Shown: positions 30,179 to 40,610, counted from the stretch's first letter. The stretch is 64,000 bases of DNA from Gemmatimonadota bacterium (GCA_021295785.1 JAGWBR010000005.1:1874-65873); one strand, 5' to 3'. Made by a program: numbers and translations. Notes: generated from the letters alone by a model not told the origin.

Positions 30179-33100
30179 TCAGCGGGTTTCGCATGCCCCC
30201 AGGTCGGCGAGCTCTTCCAGCGCCCCGCGAATTCTGGCCAGCACGAACTGCGCGTCGCCGAGCGAAAACACCATGGGCGGTTTGATCTTGATCACGTTGT
30301 AATCAGGGCCATCGGTGCTCAGCAGGGCACCTCTCTCGCGGACGCGCTGCACCACGGCGTCAGCCAGGTCTGCGGCGGGGATCAGCTCCCCGGGCCCTGC
30401 TCCGCGGCGCACGAACTCGGCCCCCAAAAACAGCCCGCGTCCCCTGACGTCGCCGATTACCGGAAACCGCTCTGCGATTTCGCGCAGGCCTTCGAGCAGC
30501 GCCCGCCCCACGGTACGGGCATTCTCCCGCAGCCCCCCGGTCTCAATGGCGTCCAGCACGGCCATCCCGGCCCGGCACGACACGGGGTTTCCCCCAAAAG
30601 TGTTGAAGTACTCCATGCCGTTGTCGAACGCGCCGGCCACTTGGGCCGTGGTGACGACGGCAGCCACCGGATGCCCGTTACCCATGGGCTTGCCCAGGGT
30701 CACGATGTCCGGCACCACTCCGTGCTCCTCGAAAGCCCACCAATTGTCGCCCACGCGTCCGAAGCCGGTCTGAACTTCGTCGGCAATGCATAGCGCGCCG
30801 GCCTGCCGGACGAAACTGTACGCCCGCTCCAGGTAACCGGCGGGAAGGGGCACCTGCCCCCCGCAACCGAGAAACGATTCGTGGATGAACGCAGCCGGCC
30901 CCGGGTCGGCGTCACGGGCCAGATTCCCCAGCGCGCTGCGGACCCCCTCCGCGTAGGGACCGGCCGTCTCGGAGTCGGGCCCCCGGTGGATTCCCCTGTA
31001 GGAGTCGGGCCGCGGAGCCACGCGGACCCACTGGGGCCGTCCCCCGCCCCCCGCCCCGTCGAACTTGTAGGGACTCACGCCTATCGCGGTTCCGGTGTTC
31101 CCGTGGTAAGCACCGTCCAGAACCACCACGCCCCCGCGCCCCGTGGCCGTGCGCGCCAGGCGCAGCGCCAGCTCGGTCGCCTCGCTGCCCGAACACACGA
31201 AATAGCACACCGAGAGGGGATCGGGGAAAAGAGCCAGAAGCCTCTCGGAGTATTCGAGAATGGATTCGTGCAGGTAGCGGGTGTTGGTATTGAGCACGGC
31301 CATTTGGCTGGCCACGGCCGCCGCGACGCCCGGATGGGCATGCCCCACGTGGGAAACATTGTTGACGCAGTCCAGAAAGGGTTGACCGTCCGGGTCGTAC
31401 AGCCAGCTGCCGCGACCGCGCACAAGGTGGAGTGGTTTTCGGTATGAAAGGCTGAGCGACGGGCCGAGACGGGCTGCCCGGTCGCGGATCATGCTCTGGC
31501 GGGGGCGCTTGGGCGGGGCTTCCACGGCCCGGGCGGCTCCCTCGCCGACCGTGGGTTTGAGCAGCGGGGCGGGGTTGGGGCTGAACCCCAGCCAAACGTC
31601 GCGCTGGCGGGGAGCGGCGACGCCGGGGAAGGTGCCCTCGTGCCCGAGCAGGTCGGTCATGACCTGGAAGTGAAGGTGCGGTGGCCAACCGCCGTTGCCA
31701 GGCGGTGCGCCGATGGAGCCGATCCTGTCGCCGGCCGCCACTTCCTGGCCTTCGCTGATAGTCGGCTCACGGCCCCGGTTCGGAGACAAATGACCATACA
31801 AAGTCCAGAACGTGACGGTTTCCGGGTTCTCCCCGGGGGGCGGCGCTACCGGCCTCCCGCCGCGGACCGTGTGCTCCAGAATCACGGTCGGCCCGTAGTC
31901 CAGTGGGCCGGCATTGACCGAAACGCTCGCGACCCGACCCGGAAGGGGGGCCATGACCGGAGTGCCCGGCGGAACAAAAAGGTCGGCCCCCAGGTGTAAG
32001 GTGCGGCGGTCGCTGCGGTCATCGCCGGGCTCGGAGTAGGCGTCGCCCGCATACCAGAGCCGGGCTTCGTTCCAGCGCCCGACTCCCACCGGCCCGCCCG
32101 CGGCCAGTTGCACGGATCGCGGATCGTCGGGGCGAAAGTCGGGACCGTAGTCGCCGGTGCTCACGCTGAGATCCACCGAAACCCCAAGGCCGGAATCCGG
32201 TGGAAGCACCGACGCGGCGTGCGCTGCTGCCCGGTGTATGGCGGCGTGGATTCGACCGCCGTCGGGCTGCGGTTCGTGCCCCAGGGCGTGCCGGAGTCGT
32301 GCCCTCGCCAGCGCGCCCGGGACAGACGCCAACGCGGCCAACAGATCCCAGGCGGGGCGGCGGCTGGACTGCAAGTGGGGGCTGTCCGGTTCCAGAGCCC
32401 GGCGGATTCCCGAGATGGTCAGGCTCAGTGCGAGCCTCAACCGAATTAGGGCATGAAGGACATCGGCTTCGACTTCCGAAACCGGGCACTCGCCGCCGTG
32501 CCCCCGGGCCACGTCGCAGAACGCGCCGACCGGGTCCGCCGAACCCATCCCGGCGTAGGCGCACGCCACGGCCAGTTCCGCGATGCGCGGGGACCAGGTC
32601 CAGTCGCCGAAATCCAGCAGCCCGGTTACCCTCGGCGTCCAGTCTGGCGGCTCGGCCAAGAGGTGGATGTTGGCCGGGTTGGCGTCGTTGTGAATCAGGC
32701 CCGGAGGGAGGCGATCCGCCACGGGCTCGACGTGTTCCCGGTACCCCTGCAACACGCCCAACAAAAGTCGCTGCCGTTCGGCGGAGTGCGCGACCGGTTC
32801 GGCGGCGCCGGCGGCGGTTGTGGAGGCTTCCGGCAGGTGGTTGGCGACGAGATCCGCCGCGGTGCGCAGGTCCCAGACGAGGGTTCGCTCTTCGGCCGCC
32901 GCCGGCGCCGCGACGGACTCCAAACGCCGGCTGACCCAGCCGGTCAAACGCCCGATTTCCTCGCGGACGAGGGGGCGTCGCAACTGGAGTGCCGAAATTG
33001 ACCTGCCCGGCACCGGAGCCACCAGGCGGGCCAGGTAATCTTGCCCGCCAACCGACCCGGTCACGATGCACTCGCCGTTTTTCGCTCGCTGCGGGAAGGG

Positions 33101-33397
33101 GAACGAAAATCGACCGTCCTCCGGGCCGCCACCTCGAAGCGCGTTCAGGATTGCCTGTTCGGCCTCAAGATCCGCGCGGCGCTCCGCCAGGTGGGAAATC
33201 TTCAAGTATCCTGCCGCGCTGGCGTCCTGTCCGGCTCGCTGCCCCTGCTGCAGGATGGCGAACACGCGGTCCCGGTCGCTCGGCCGTTCAACCGCGGTGC
33301 CCCGGACTGCCCAGTGCCGCAGGGCCAGCTCAGCCGCTTCAGCCGGGCTGATTTCGGGTCTGGCCCGGGCCCCTTCAAGAGTCAAGTCAAATGGCAT
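30179..33397 (-). CDS. Trifunctional fusion: APH-type kinase, M23 peptidase, class III aminotransferase
   Basis: 1072 residues with three intact catalytic modules. Residues about 1-340 are a choline/aminoglycoside-kinase fold with HNDANPANIH (about 235) and LLDFGDW (about 262). Residues about 430-600 are an M23/LytM domain with HLGAD, LYGHLS and HLHFQ zinc/active-site motifs. Residues about 620-1070 are a class III PLP aminotransferase with GAYHGNT, IADEVQTGFGRVG and the PLP lysine in LGKPMGNGHP. This order is known in proteobacterial proteins related to ethanolamine-phosphate phospholyase. M23 domains normally act outside the cell, yet no signal peptide is present. The substrate may be an amino-alcohol or amino sugar; this is inference. 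Confidence 0.9.
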   Translation of the reverse strand: MPFDLTLEGARARPEISPAEAAELALRHWAVRGTAVERPSDRDRVFAILQQGQRAGQDASAAGYLKISHLAERRADLEAEQAILNALRGGGPEDGRFSFPFPQRAKNGECIVTGSVGGQDYLARLVAPVPGRSISALQLRRPLVREEIGRLTGWVSRRLESVAAPAAAEERTLVWDLRTAADLVANHLPEASTTAAGAAEPVAHSAERQRLLLGVLQGYREHVEPVADRLPPGLIHNDANPANIHLLAEPPDWTPRVTGLLDFGDWTWSPRIAELAVACAYAGMGSADPVGAFCDVARGHGGECPVSEVEADVLHALIRLRLALSLTISGIRRALEPDSPHLQSSRRPAWDLLAALASVPGALARARLRHALGHEPQPDGGRIHAAIHRAAAHAASVLPPDSGLGVSVDLSVSTGDYGPDFRPDDPRSVQLAAGGPVGVGRWNEARLWYAGDAYSEPGDDRSDRRTLHLGADLFVPPGTPVMAPLPGRVASVSVNAGPLDYGPTVILEHTVRGGRPVAPPPGENPETVTFWTLYGHLSPNRGREPTISEGQEVAAGDRIGSIGAPPGNGGWPPHLHFQVMTDLLGHEGTFPGVAAPRQRDVWLGFSPNPAPLLKPTVGEGAARAVEAPPKRPRQSMIRDRAARLGPSLSLSYRKPLHLVRGRGSWLYDPDGQPFLDCVNNVSHVGHAHPGVAAAVASQMAVLNTNTRYLHESILEYSERLLALFPDPLSVCYFVCSGSEATELALRLARTATGRGGVVVLDGAYHGNTGTAIGVSPYKFDGAGGGGRPQWVRVAPRPDSYRGIHRGPDSETAGPYAEGVRSALGNLARDADPGPAAFIHESFLGCGGQVPLPAGYLERAYSFVRQAGALCIADEVQTGFGRVGDNWWAFEEHGVVPDIVTLGKPMGNGHPVAAVVTTAQVAGAFDNGMEYFNTFGGNPVSCRAGMAVLDAIETGGLRENARTVGRALLEGLREIAERFPVIGDVRGRGLFLGAEFVRRGAGPGELIPAADLADAVVQRVRERGALLSTDGPDYNVIKIKPPMVFSLGDAQFVLARIRGALEELADLGACETR

Positions 33398-33670
33398 TTG
33401 GCGCCATGGTGAGACTCCTGGGTCGCGGGGGAGGCATCGGAGTGGTGTGGCGGCGGTTTGGCGGGTTCGGGCGGACGGCTTGCATGAAGCTACCCGCGGA
33501 GGTGGCGATACTCTAGCGTCCGGCGCCCGGGACCCCGGGTATTGCGCCGAATGCCGTGTCTGAGCGACTATTCAGGCTGCCTCAGTGCTGCCAGTATTCA
33601 GCGTATCGCAGGTGTCCAGCCGTCAACGGCGGCTTGCTACAGAGCTTGGTGACCCTTCAGGGAGGTTCCG

Positions 33671-36160
33671 ATGAGCCCGCATTCGTTTCGCGTCCCCTTC
33701 TTCGTTTCGATGACCGCCGCGGCTCTTGTCGGGGCAGACGCGCTTGCCGCCCAAGAGGGGGCGGACGCCTACCAGACCCCCGCTCCCGAACTCGTCTCGT
33801 TGGTCGACGCCCCGCGGGCCCCAGGCGTAAGCCTCAACCCCGACCGATCGCTGATGTTGCTGACCTACCGGCCCAGCCTGCCGCCGATTGCGGAGGTGGC
33901 CGCGCCGGAGCTTCGGATCGCGGGTCTGCGGATCAATCCCCGCACAAACGGGCCGAGTCGGTCTCGTGGTGCTTCCGCGCTGGCCTTCATGACCCTGGAC
34001 GGGTTCGAGATGCCGGTGACCGGGCTCCCCGACCAACCTCGCCTCGGGGGCGCGTCGTGGTCCCCCCGGGGTGACCGGATTGCGTTCACAAACACCGGCG
34101 AGGGCGGCATTGAGCTGTGGACCGCGGACGCCGCCACCGCCATGGCGCGGCGCATCGGCGATTTCCACCTCAACGGGGCCTATTCGGGCACCGGGCTCTC
34201 GTGGTCGCCCGACGGGGGGTCGCTCTACGTGAAGATGGTTCCGGCCGGTCGCGGCGACGCCTCGGCTGAGCAACTCGTGCCGACGGCGCCCGTGATCGAG
34301 GAATCAACGGGCGGTGCCGCCCCCGCCAGGACCTATCAGGACCTCCTCGCCAACCAACACGATGAGGCCCTGTTCGAGTATTACGCCACCTCGCAATTGG
34401 CGCGCGTGGATTTCCACGGCGACGGTACCGGCGGTTACGAGATTCACACTCTGGGCGAACCCGCGCTGGTCAGGGGTGCGTCGATCGCGCCCGACGGCGA
34501 ACACCTGTTGGTGCGGACCACCGAGCGGCCGTACTCCTATCAGGTGCCGGCCTCACGGTTCCCTACCCGGATCGAGGTCTGGAACGCCGCAACCGGCCAG
34601 GTACTGCACACGGTGGCCGAGCTTCCCCTGCTGGATGCCATTCCCACGAGCTTTGGATCGGTCGCCGAGGGTCCGCGCTCGGTCTCCTGGCGGCCCGACG
34701 CCGACGCGACGCTTGTCTGGGTGGAAGCACAGGACGGCGGTGACGCCTCGGCACGGGCCGACATCCGCGACCGGGTGTTCCTTCAATCCGCTCCGTTCGA
34801 TTCGGATCCGACCGTCCTGGCGGACCTGCCGCTTCGGTACGGGGGAATCCGCTGGGCGGAAGAGGGCTATGCACTGATCAGCGAGAGCTGGTTCTCGACC
34901 CGTCAGTCACGCACCTACCGCGTCGACACGGGCGGCGACACGGCGCTGCCCGAGATGGAACTGGTCTTCGACGTCTCCACGGAAGACCGGTACAACAATC
35001 CGGGCACGCCCGTGTTCCGCACCAACGACCGGGGCCGCGGTGTTCTGGTGACCGACGACGGCGGCAGCGCGATCTACCTGGCCGGGCAGGGGGCGTCGCC
35101 GGAGGGAAGCAGGCCTTTCTTCCGCAAACACAACCTCGGAACCGGCGAAACCACCGAGCTGTTCCGCTCATCGGGCGACTATTACGAGGGCCTGGTGGCC
35201 CCGCTGGGCGACGGGAGAATAATCACCCGGCGCGAGTCCAAGACCGAACCGCCCAACTACTACATCCGCGACCTGGAGTCGGGGCGGCTGACCGCCGTAA
35301 CCGATTTCACTCACCCGTATCCCCAGTTCGCCGGGATCAGGAAGGAAGCGTTGCAGTACAAGCGGGCGGACGGGGTGCCCTTGTCGGCGACCCTCTACCT
35401 GCCGGCCGATTACGACGCCGAGGCCGACGGCCCGCTTCCCGCGTTCGTTTGGGCCTACCCGACCGAATTCAAGAGCGCACAGGCCGCGGGCCAGCGCACT
35501 GATTCGCCTCACCGGTTCACCACGCTTGGTTACGGGGGCGCGGTGCCCTACGTGGTGCGGGGATACGCGGTAATCGACAACGCCTCGATGCCGGTGATCG
35601 GCGAGGGCGACGCTGAACCCAACGACACCTTCCGCCAGCAATTGGTGGACAACGCGGCGGCCGCGATTCGGGCCGGCGTGGAGCGAGGCGTGGTCGACCC
35701 GGACCGGGTGGCGATCGGCGGCCACTCCTACGGCGCGTTCATGACGGGAAATCTGCTGGCGCACAGCGACTTGTTCAGGGCGGGCATTGCTCGCAGCGGT
35801 GCCTACAACCGTACGCTGACGCCGTTCGGATTCCAGCGCGAAGAGCGTTTGTTCTGGGAGGCGCCGGACCTCTATGCCTACATGTCGCCGTTCATGCACG
35901 CCGACAAGGTGAACGAGCCCATCCTTCTGATTCACGGAGAGGATGACAACAACTCCGGCACGTTCCCGGTTCAGTCGCAGCGGTTCTATGCGGCCCTGAA
36001 GGGTCTGGGGGCGACGGCGCGCCTGGTCATGCTGCCCGGCGAGAGCCATGGCTACGTGGCCCGTGAGTCGGTGCTACACGTGCTTTGGGAGACCGACCGC
36101 TGGCTCGAAATGCATGTCAAGAACGCCAGGCCGACGCAGACAGCCACCGACGATATGTGA
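33671..36160 (+). CDS. Secreted S9 family prolyl oligopeptidase
   Basis: 829 residues. The signal peptide (VPFFVSMTAAALVGADALA) ends in AQE; the ATG is preceded by CAGGGAGG. An N-terminal beta-propeller (about 40-540) is followed by an alpha/beta hydrolase domain with the catalytic triad: Ser in GGHSYGAFMTGN (about 684), Asp in HGEDDNNSG and His in GESHGY. It is a periplasmic or secreted peptidase, probably for short peptides in nutrient uptake. Its stop overlaps the GTG of the next gene (GTGA, 36157-36160). Confidence 0.93.
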   Translation: MSPHSFRVPFFVSMTAAALVGADALAAQEGADAYQTPAPELVSLVDAPRAPGVSLNPDRSLMLLTYRPSLPPIAEVAAPELRIAGLRINPRTNGPSRSRGASALAFMTLDGFEMPVTGLPDQPRLGGASWSPRGDRIAFTNTGEGGIELWTADAATAMARRIGDFHLNGAYSGTGLSWSPDGGSLYVKMVPAGRGDASAEQLVPTAPVIEESTGGAAPARTYQDLLANQHDEALFEYYATSQLARVDFHGDGTGGYEIHTLGEPALVRGASIAPDGEHLLVRTTERPYSYQVPASRFPTRIEVWNAATGQVLHTVAELPLLDAIPTSFGSVAEGPRSVSWRPDADATLVWVEAQDGGDASARADIRDRVFLQSAPFDSDPTVLADLPLRYGGIRWAEEGYALISESWFSTRQSRTYRVDTGGDTALPEMELVFDVSTEDRYNNPGTPVFRTNDRGRGVLVTDDGGSAIYLAGQGASPEGSRPFFRKHNLGTGETTELFRSSGDYYEGLVAPLGDGRIITRRESKTEPPNYYIRDLESGRLTAVTDFTHPYPQFAGIRKEALQYKRADGVPLSATLYLPADYDAEADGPLPAFVWAYPTEFKSAQAAGQRTDSPHRFTTLGYGGAVPYVVRGYAVIDNASMPVIGEGDAEPNDTFRQQLVDNAAAAIRAGVERGVVDPDRVAIGGHSYGAFMTGNLLAHSDLFRAGIARSGAYNRTLTPFGFQREERLFWEAPDLYAYMSPFMHADKVNEPILLIHGEDDNNSGTFPVQSQRFYAALKGLGATARLVMLPGESHGYVARESVLHVLWETDRWLEMHVKNARPTQTATDDM

Positions 36161-36975
36161 CCAGGACGAACGCTGCTGACGCGGGTGCCGCGTCGGTGCT
36201 CCCGGTTCTGAGCGAGCGCCGGGGGCCGGTTCAGGTGGTTACTCTGAACCGGCCCCGGCGCCTCAACGCAGTCAACAAAGCGATGTACGACGGGTTGCGG
36301 GCGGCTCTTGAGGAGGCGGCGGGCGACGACGCCGTCAGAGCAGTCGTGTTGACTGGCGCGGGCCGGGGCTTCTGCGCGGGCGCGGACCTCAAGGCTCACC
36401 GTGACGCACCGCTGACCGGAGCCGAGCGCCAGGCCTACATCCAGGCGGGCCAGGTTGCACACCGCGCGCTTTATTCGCTGCCGAAACCGGTTGTGACCGC
36501 GGTGAACGGGCACGCCGTGGGCGCGGGCCTGGAGCTGGCGCTGTGCGCCGATTTCCTGATCGTGGCGGAAGCGGCCCGGCTGCGTCTGCCGGAGGTGGCT
36601 CTGGGTACCATGATCGGCGGGGGCAGCTCGTACACCCTACCGCGCCGGATCGGCCGTGCCAGGGCGTCGGAGCTGGTTCTGCTCGGCAGGTTCTTTACGC
36701 CCCGGGAAGCAGTGTCCTGGGGGCTCGCCAACCGCTCGGCGCCGGCCGAGGATGTGCTTCCGGCAGCTCTGGAGATTGCCGGGCGTTTTTCCGCCAATGC
36801 GCCGGTCGCGGCGCGCCTTGCCAAGTGGCTGCTTTCCCAGGGGGAATCGGGCGATTTGGAGGCGGCGATGGAAAGGGAATCGGCGGCGCTCGCCGAAGTC
36901 ATGGCCACCGAAGATTGGAAGGAGGGCGTGGCTGCTTTCGCCGAAGGCCGCCCGCCCGTCTACCGGGGCAAATAG
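36157..36975 (+). CDS. Enoyl-CoA hydratase/isomerase
   Basis: 272 residues from GTG 36157, overlapping the upstream TGA. Crotonase-fold motifs are VVTLNRPRRLNAVNKAMYDGL, GAGRGFCAGADLKAH (oxyanion hole), NGHAVGAGLELALCADF, and RLPEVALGTMIGGGSS with the family Glu. It likely hydrates or isomerises enoyl-CoA in fatty- or amino-acid catabolism. It is coupled to the acyl-CoA ligase downstream, so the two may act in one degradation route. Confidence 0.9.
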   Translation: MTRTNAADAGAASVLPVLSERRGPVQVVTLNRPRRLNAVNKAMYDGLRAALEEAAGDDAVRAVVLTGAGRGFCAGADLKAHRDAPLTGAERQAYIQAGQVAHRALYSLPKPVVTAVNGHAVGAGLELALCADFLIVAEAARLRLPEVALGTMIGGGSSYTLPRRIGRARASELVLLGRFFTPREAVSWGLANRSAPAEDVLPAALEIAGRFSANAPVAARLAKWLLSQGESGDLEAAMERESAALAEVMATEDWKEGVAAFAEGRPPVYRGK

Positions 36976-39152
36976 CCAGAACCGACGCTTCACGCGGCCC
37001 TGGCCGGCTGGGGCGAATCTTCGAGCCCCGGTCGGTGGCGGTGGTCGGTGCCTCTCGCGATCCGGCGAAGCGCGGCCACCAGGTTGTGGCCGCGCTTCGC
37101 GCCTCCGGGTTCAAGGGGCCTGTCTACCCCGTTAATCCGGCGGGCGGGGAGATCTTGGGCCGCCGAGTGCAGGTTTCGATTGACGAGTGCGCGGCGGCGG
37201 CCGGCGAGCCGCCGGACGTAGCCTACATCGGGCTTCCCGCGCGGCTGGCTCCCGAGGCTGTTCGAGCGTGCGGGCAGGCCGGCGTGCAGGCAGCCATCGT
37301 GCCCGCGCTGGGTTTTCGCGAATCGGGCAGCGCCGGAGCACGGCTCGAAGACGACCTGATCCAGGCGGCTCGTTCAACAGGGATCCGGATGATCGGGCCG
37401 AACACATCCGGTGTACTCAATACCCACGCCGGGCTGCACCTGATTGGCGGCGAACCGCTGCCGCCAGGCTCGCTGGGGATCGTCGCCCAGTCGGGAAACC
37501 TGGCCCTCGATTTGATGACGCGGGCCCGGGAGTCCTCCGTCGGGGTCTCGGTGTATGTGGGCGTGGGCAACGAAACGGACCTCCAGTTCCATGAGTTCAT
37601 CGACTGGTTGGCCGGACACGAGCCGACCGGGGCGATCGCGGTCTACATGGAGGGTGCGCGGGACGGGCGGGCGTTCTTCGAGGCCGTTGGTCGGGCAGCG
37701 GCCAGGAAACCGGTCGTCGTGCTCAAGGGAGGGAAGTCCACCGCCGGAGCGAGGGCGGCGGCATCTCACACCGCCAGTCTGGCCGGAGATCAGGCGGTTT
37801 TCTCCGCGCTGGCGAGGCAGTTCGGGGCGGTTGAGGTGGACCGGTCGGACGAACTGATGGCCGTCGCCGAGGCGCTGGTGCTGCAACCGCCCGCGCGGCG
37901 CACCTCCACGGGTGGCCCTGTCGTCGTGACCGACGGAGGCGGACACGGTGCCCTGGCTGCCGATGCTCTGTCGGGTTTGGGTTGTCCGCCGCCGAAACTG
38001 GCCCCGGAGACCATGGCCGGGCTGCGGGAGTTACTCGGTCCGTCGGGCGCGGTGGCGAACCCGGTCGACATGGCCGGAGCCAGCGACCACGACCCGGCGG
38101 TCCTGGCCCGGGCCGCGGCGATGGCGGCTGAGGACCCGGCCTGCGAGGGCGTGCTGGTGACCGGCATGTTCGGAGGATACGCAGTGAGGTTTGACGAACG
38201 GCTGGCACCCGACGAGTTGGCCGCCGCCGAACGGTTGGCGGCGGCTGTCAGGGGGAAGTTCCTGATCGTCCATTCGGTGTTCTCGCGGCGCCGGCCGCGC
38301 TCGCTGGAGCACCTCACCGAACTCGGGGTGCCCGTGCACGGTTCTCTGGAGAGGGCAGCCCGGTGCGTGGCCGCACTGACCGAGCGCGGCCGGCAGCAAC
38401 AGGCCCCCCGCCCCCCCGCCCCCCCGCCGCCCGCGGGGTTCCGCGGTTCGTCCGCCGCCGACGGCGACACTGCCGAGAGCGCAGCCTGGATGTCTGAACC
38501 GGAAGCCCGCCACATGTTGTCGGCGGCGGGCGTGGAGTTCGTGCAGGCCCGTCTGTGTGCCACTCCCCAGGAGGCCGCCGCCCACGCCGAGGCAGACGGG
38601 GGGAGGGTCGCCGTCAAGGCCGTATCCCGTCACCTTCAGCACAAGACCGAGGCCGGCGCAATCCGCCTGAACGTTTGCGGTGCCCGGCAGACCGCCCGGG
38701 CAGCCGCCGAAGTCCTCCGGGAGGCCGAGAAGTGGCTTCGCGCGGTCGGGTTGCCGGAAACACTGGACGGAATCCTGGTTTCCCCAATGTTGCCAACGCC
38801 GGTGACGGAACTGATTCTGGGGGTGAGGCGCGACCCTTGTTATGGGCCGGTCCTGGCAGTGGGGCGGGGTGGGGCGACCGCCGAACTGGACCCGGATATC
38901 GCCATCAGGGGGCTTCCCGTGAACGCGACCACCGTAGCAGCGATGTGTTCCGAACTGCGGTGTGCGCCCATGCTTCAAGGGTTCCGGGGAGCACCGGCCG
39001 CCGACCTGGCCGCCATTGCCCGGCAGGCCGCGGCCCTGGCCGGCGCGCTGGAGGCCGCGCCGGAGCTCCGGGAGGCGGAGATCAATCCACTGTTTGTCTA
39101 CGAAGACCGGGCAGTGGCCGTCGACGCCCTGGCGCGGATGGCCAACCACTAG
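36972..39152 (+). CDS. ADP-forming acyl-CoA/acetate-CoA ligase, fused alpha-beta chain
   Basis: About 726 residues. The N-terminal CoA-binding Rossmann domain is FEPRSVAVVGASRDPAKRGH, followed by the ligase domain (VAQSGNLALDLM, SHTASLAGD with the catalytic His, DGGGHGALAADALS). A Pro-rich linker coded by a C-run (about 38403-38438) leads to the ATP-grasp beta domain (VAVKAVSRHLQHKTEAGAI, then EINPLFVYEDRAVAVDA). It interconverts acyl-CoA + ADP + Pi and acid + CoA + ATP. No ATG/GTG/TTG precedes the Rossmann strand. ATA 36972 overlaps the upstream TAG as ATAG (used here); CTG 37008 and ATC 37017 are alternatives. Confidence 0.88.
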   Translation: MARTDASRGPGRLGRIFEPRSVAVVGASRDPAKRGHQVVAALRASGFKGPVYPVNPAGGEILGRRVQVSIDECAAAAGEPPDVAYIGLPARLAPEAVRACGQAGVQAAIVPALGFRESGSAGARLEDDLIQAARSTGIRMIGPNTSGVLNTHAGLHLIGGEPLPPGSLGIVAQSGNLALDLMTRARESSVGVSVYVGVGNETDLQFHEFIDWLAGHEPTGAIAVYMEGARDGRAFFEAVGRAAARKPVVVLKGGKSTAGARAAASHTASLAGDQAVFSALARQFGAVEVDRSDELMAVAEALVLQPPARRTSTGGPVVVTDGGGHGALAADALSGLGCPPPKLAPETMAGLRELLGPSGAVANPVDMAGASDHDPAVLARAAAMAAEDPACEGVLVTGMFGGYAVRFDERLAPDELAAAERLAAAVRGKFLIVHSVFSRRRPRSLEHLTELGVPVHGSLERAARCVAALTERGRQQQAPRPPAPPPPAGFRGSSAADGDTAESAAWMSEPEARHMLSAAGVEFVQARLCATPQEAAAHAEADGGRVAVKAVSRHLQHKTEAGAIRLNVCGARQTARAAAEVLREAEKWLRAVGLPETLDGILVSPMLPTPVTELILGVRRDPCYGPVLAVGRGGATAELDPDIAIRGLPVNATTVAAMCSELRCAPMLQGFRGAPAADLAAIARQAAALAGALEAAPELREAEINPLFVYEDRAVAVDALARMANH

Positions 39153-39233
39153 CCACAACCTCCCGTAGTTTTCACCTTTTCCGGGTACCCCGCGGTCCCG
39201 CCCCACCACGCGCAGTCTGGTAATCAGAATCGA

Positions 39234-40610
39234 ATGAACGCCACCTCCCAAAGTCCCGGCGACCATCCCGACGGGCTCATGGACAAGCTCGTTTCCCTGG
39301 CTAAACGCAGAGGTTTCATCTTCCAGTCTTCCGAGATCTACGGGGGAGTGGGCTCGGTCTACGACTACGGCCCCCTGGGAATCGAACTGAAAAACAACAT
39401 CCAGAGCCGTTGGTGGCGGGAGATGGTCCACGGGCACGCGAACATCGTTGGCCTGGACGCGGGAATTCTCATGAACCCCGAGGTGTGGGTCGCCAGCGGA
39501 CACGTGGGGGCGTTTTCCGATCCGCTTGCCGAGTGCCTGTCGTGCCACCGCCGTTTCCGCACCGACGAACTCACGGACCTTGAAGCCGGCCGCGCGGACG
39601 ATCAACAGTGCAGCGTGTGCGGAGCTACCGGCAAATGGTCGGAGCCCAAACAGTTCAACCTGATGTTCAAGACTTTCATGGGAGTGGTTGAGGGTGAATC
39701 GAGCACCGTCTACCTCCGCCCGGAAACTGCCCAGGGGATTTTCGTCAATTTCCGCAACGTGATGGACAGTTCGCGGCTGAAAGTCCCGTTCGGCATCGCT
39801 CAGGTCGGGAAGGCATTTCGTAACGAAATCACGCCGGGGAATTTCGTTTTCAGGACCCGTGAGTTTGAACAGATGGAGATGCAGTTCTTCATTGAGCCGG
39901 GAACCGGCGGATACTGGTTCCAAGAGTGGAGGGCGTGGCGGATGGAGTGGGTCAGGTCGCTGGGAATTCGGCCGGACCGCCTCCGGTTCCACGATCACGG
40001 GCCAGACGAGCTGGCCCATTACTGTGCCGAAGCGGTCGACATCCAGTACAGGTTCCCGTTCGGCTGGCAGGAGTTCGAGGGCATCCACAACCGAACCGAC
40101 TACGACCTGAGCGCCCACCAGGAGCACTCGGGCAAGAAGCTCGAGTACATCGACCCGGCGGCCGGGAAACGTTTTATCCCCCACGTGATTGAGACCTCGG
40201 CGGGCCTGAGCAGGCTACTGCTGGTCGTGCTGGCCGACGCCTATACCGAAGAAGAAGTAGACGGGGCCGCGCGCACGGTCCTGAAGCTTCACCCCAGTCT
40301 GGCCCCGGTCAGAGCGGCAGTGTTTCCCTTGATCAAGAAGCTTGGCATGCCCGAGATCGCCGAAAAACTGGCCGCCGAACTGCGCCGCCAACACAACGTG
40401 TTTTTCGATGTGGCCGGATCAATCGGCAGGCGATACCGGCGGCAGGACGAGGCCGGCACTCCGTTCTGCGTTACAGTGGACGGCCAAACCGTCGAAGACG
40501 AGACCTGCACGATCAGGCACCGCGACACGCTCGAGCAAGTTCGGGTTCCACTGTCGGGGGTCGGACAGTGGATTGCCGCGGCCGTGGCTGCTTCACCTAC
40601 GTCGACTTGA
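39234..40610 (+). CDS. glyQS: Glycyl-tRNA synthetase, dimeric type
   Basis: 458 residues, the length of bacterial alpha2-type class II GlyRS. Motifs are KRRGFIFQSSEIYGG, YDYGPLGIELKNN, RPETAQGIFVNF, FRNEITPGNFVFRTREFEQMEM and FEGIHNRTDYDL. It charges tRNA-Gly with glycine in the cytoplasm. A CxxC-x-CxxC-like zinc insert (CLSCHRRF, CSVCGATG) lies near residues 98-130. It is preceded by an 81-bp gap and followed by a GTG-initiated gene after 6 bp. Confidence 0.96.
   Translation: MNATSQSPGDHPDGLMDKLVSLAKRRGFIFQSSEIYGGVGSVYDYGPLGIELKNNIQSRWWREMVHGHANIVGLDAGILMNPEVWVASGHVGAFSDPLAECLSCHRRFRTDELTDLEAGRADDQQCSVCGATGKWSEPKQFNLMFKTFMGVVEGESSTVYLRPETAQGIFVNFRNVMDSSRLKVPFGIAQVGKAFRNEITPGNFVFRTREFEQMEMQFFIEPGTGGYWFQEWRAWRMEWVRSLGIRPDRLRFHDHGPDELAHYCAEAVDIQYRFPFGWQEFEGIHNRTDYDLSAHQEHSGKKLEYIDPAAGKRFIPHVIETSAGLSRLLLVVLADAYTEEEVDGAARTVLKLHPSLAPVRAAVFPLIKKLGMPEIAEKLAAELRRQHNVFFDVAGSIGRRYRRQDEAGTPFCVTVDGQTVEDETCTIRHRDTLEQVRVPLSGVGQWIAAAVAASPTST

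Noticed and set aside
38403..38438. C-run in the acyl-CoA ligase gene as a frameshift
   Set aside because: The frame stays open and encodes a Pro-rich linker exactly between two conserved domains, so it is a natural linker.
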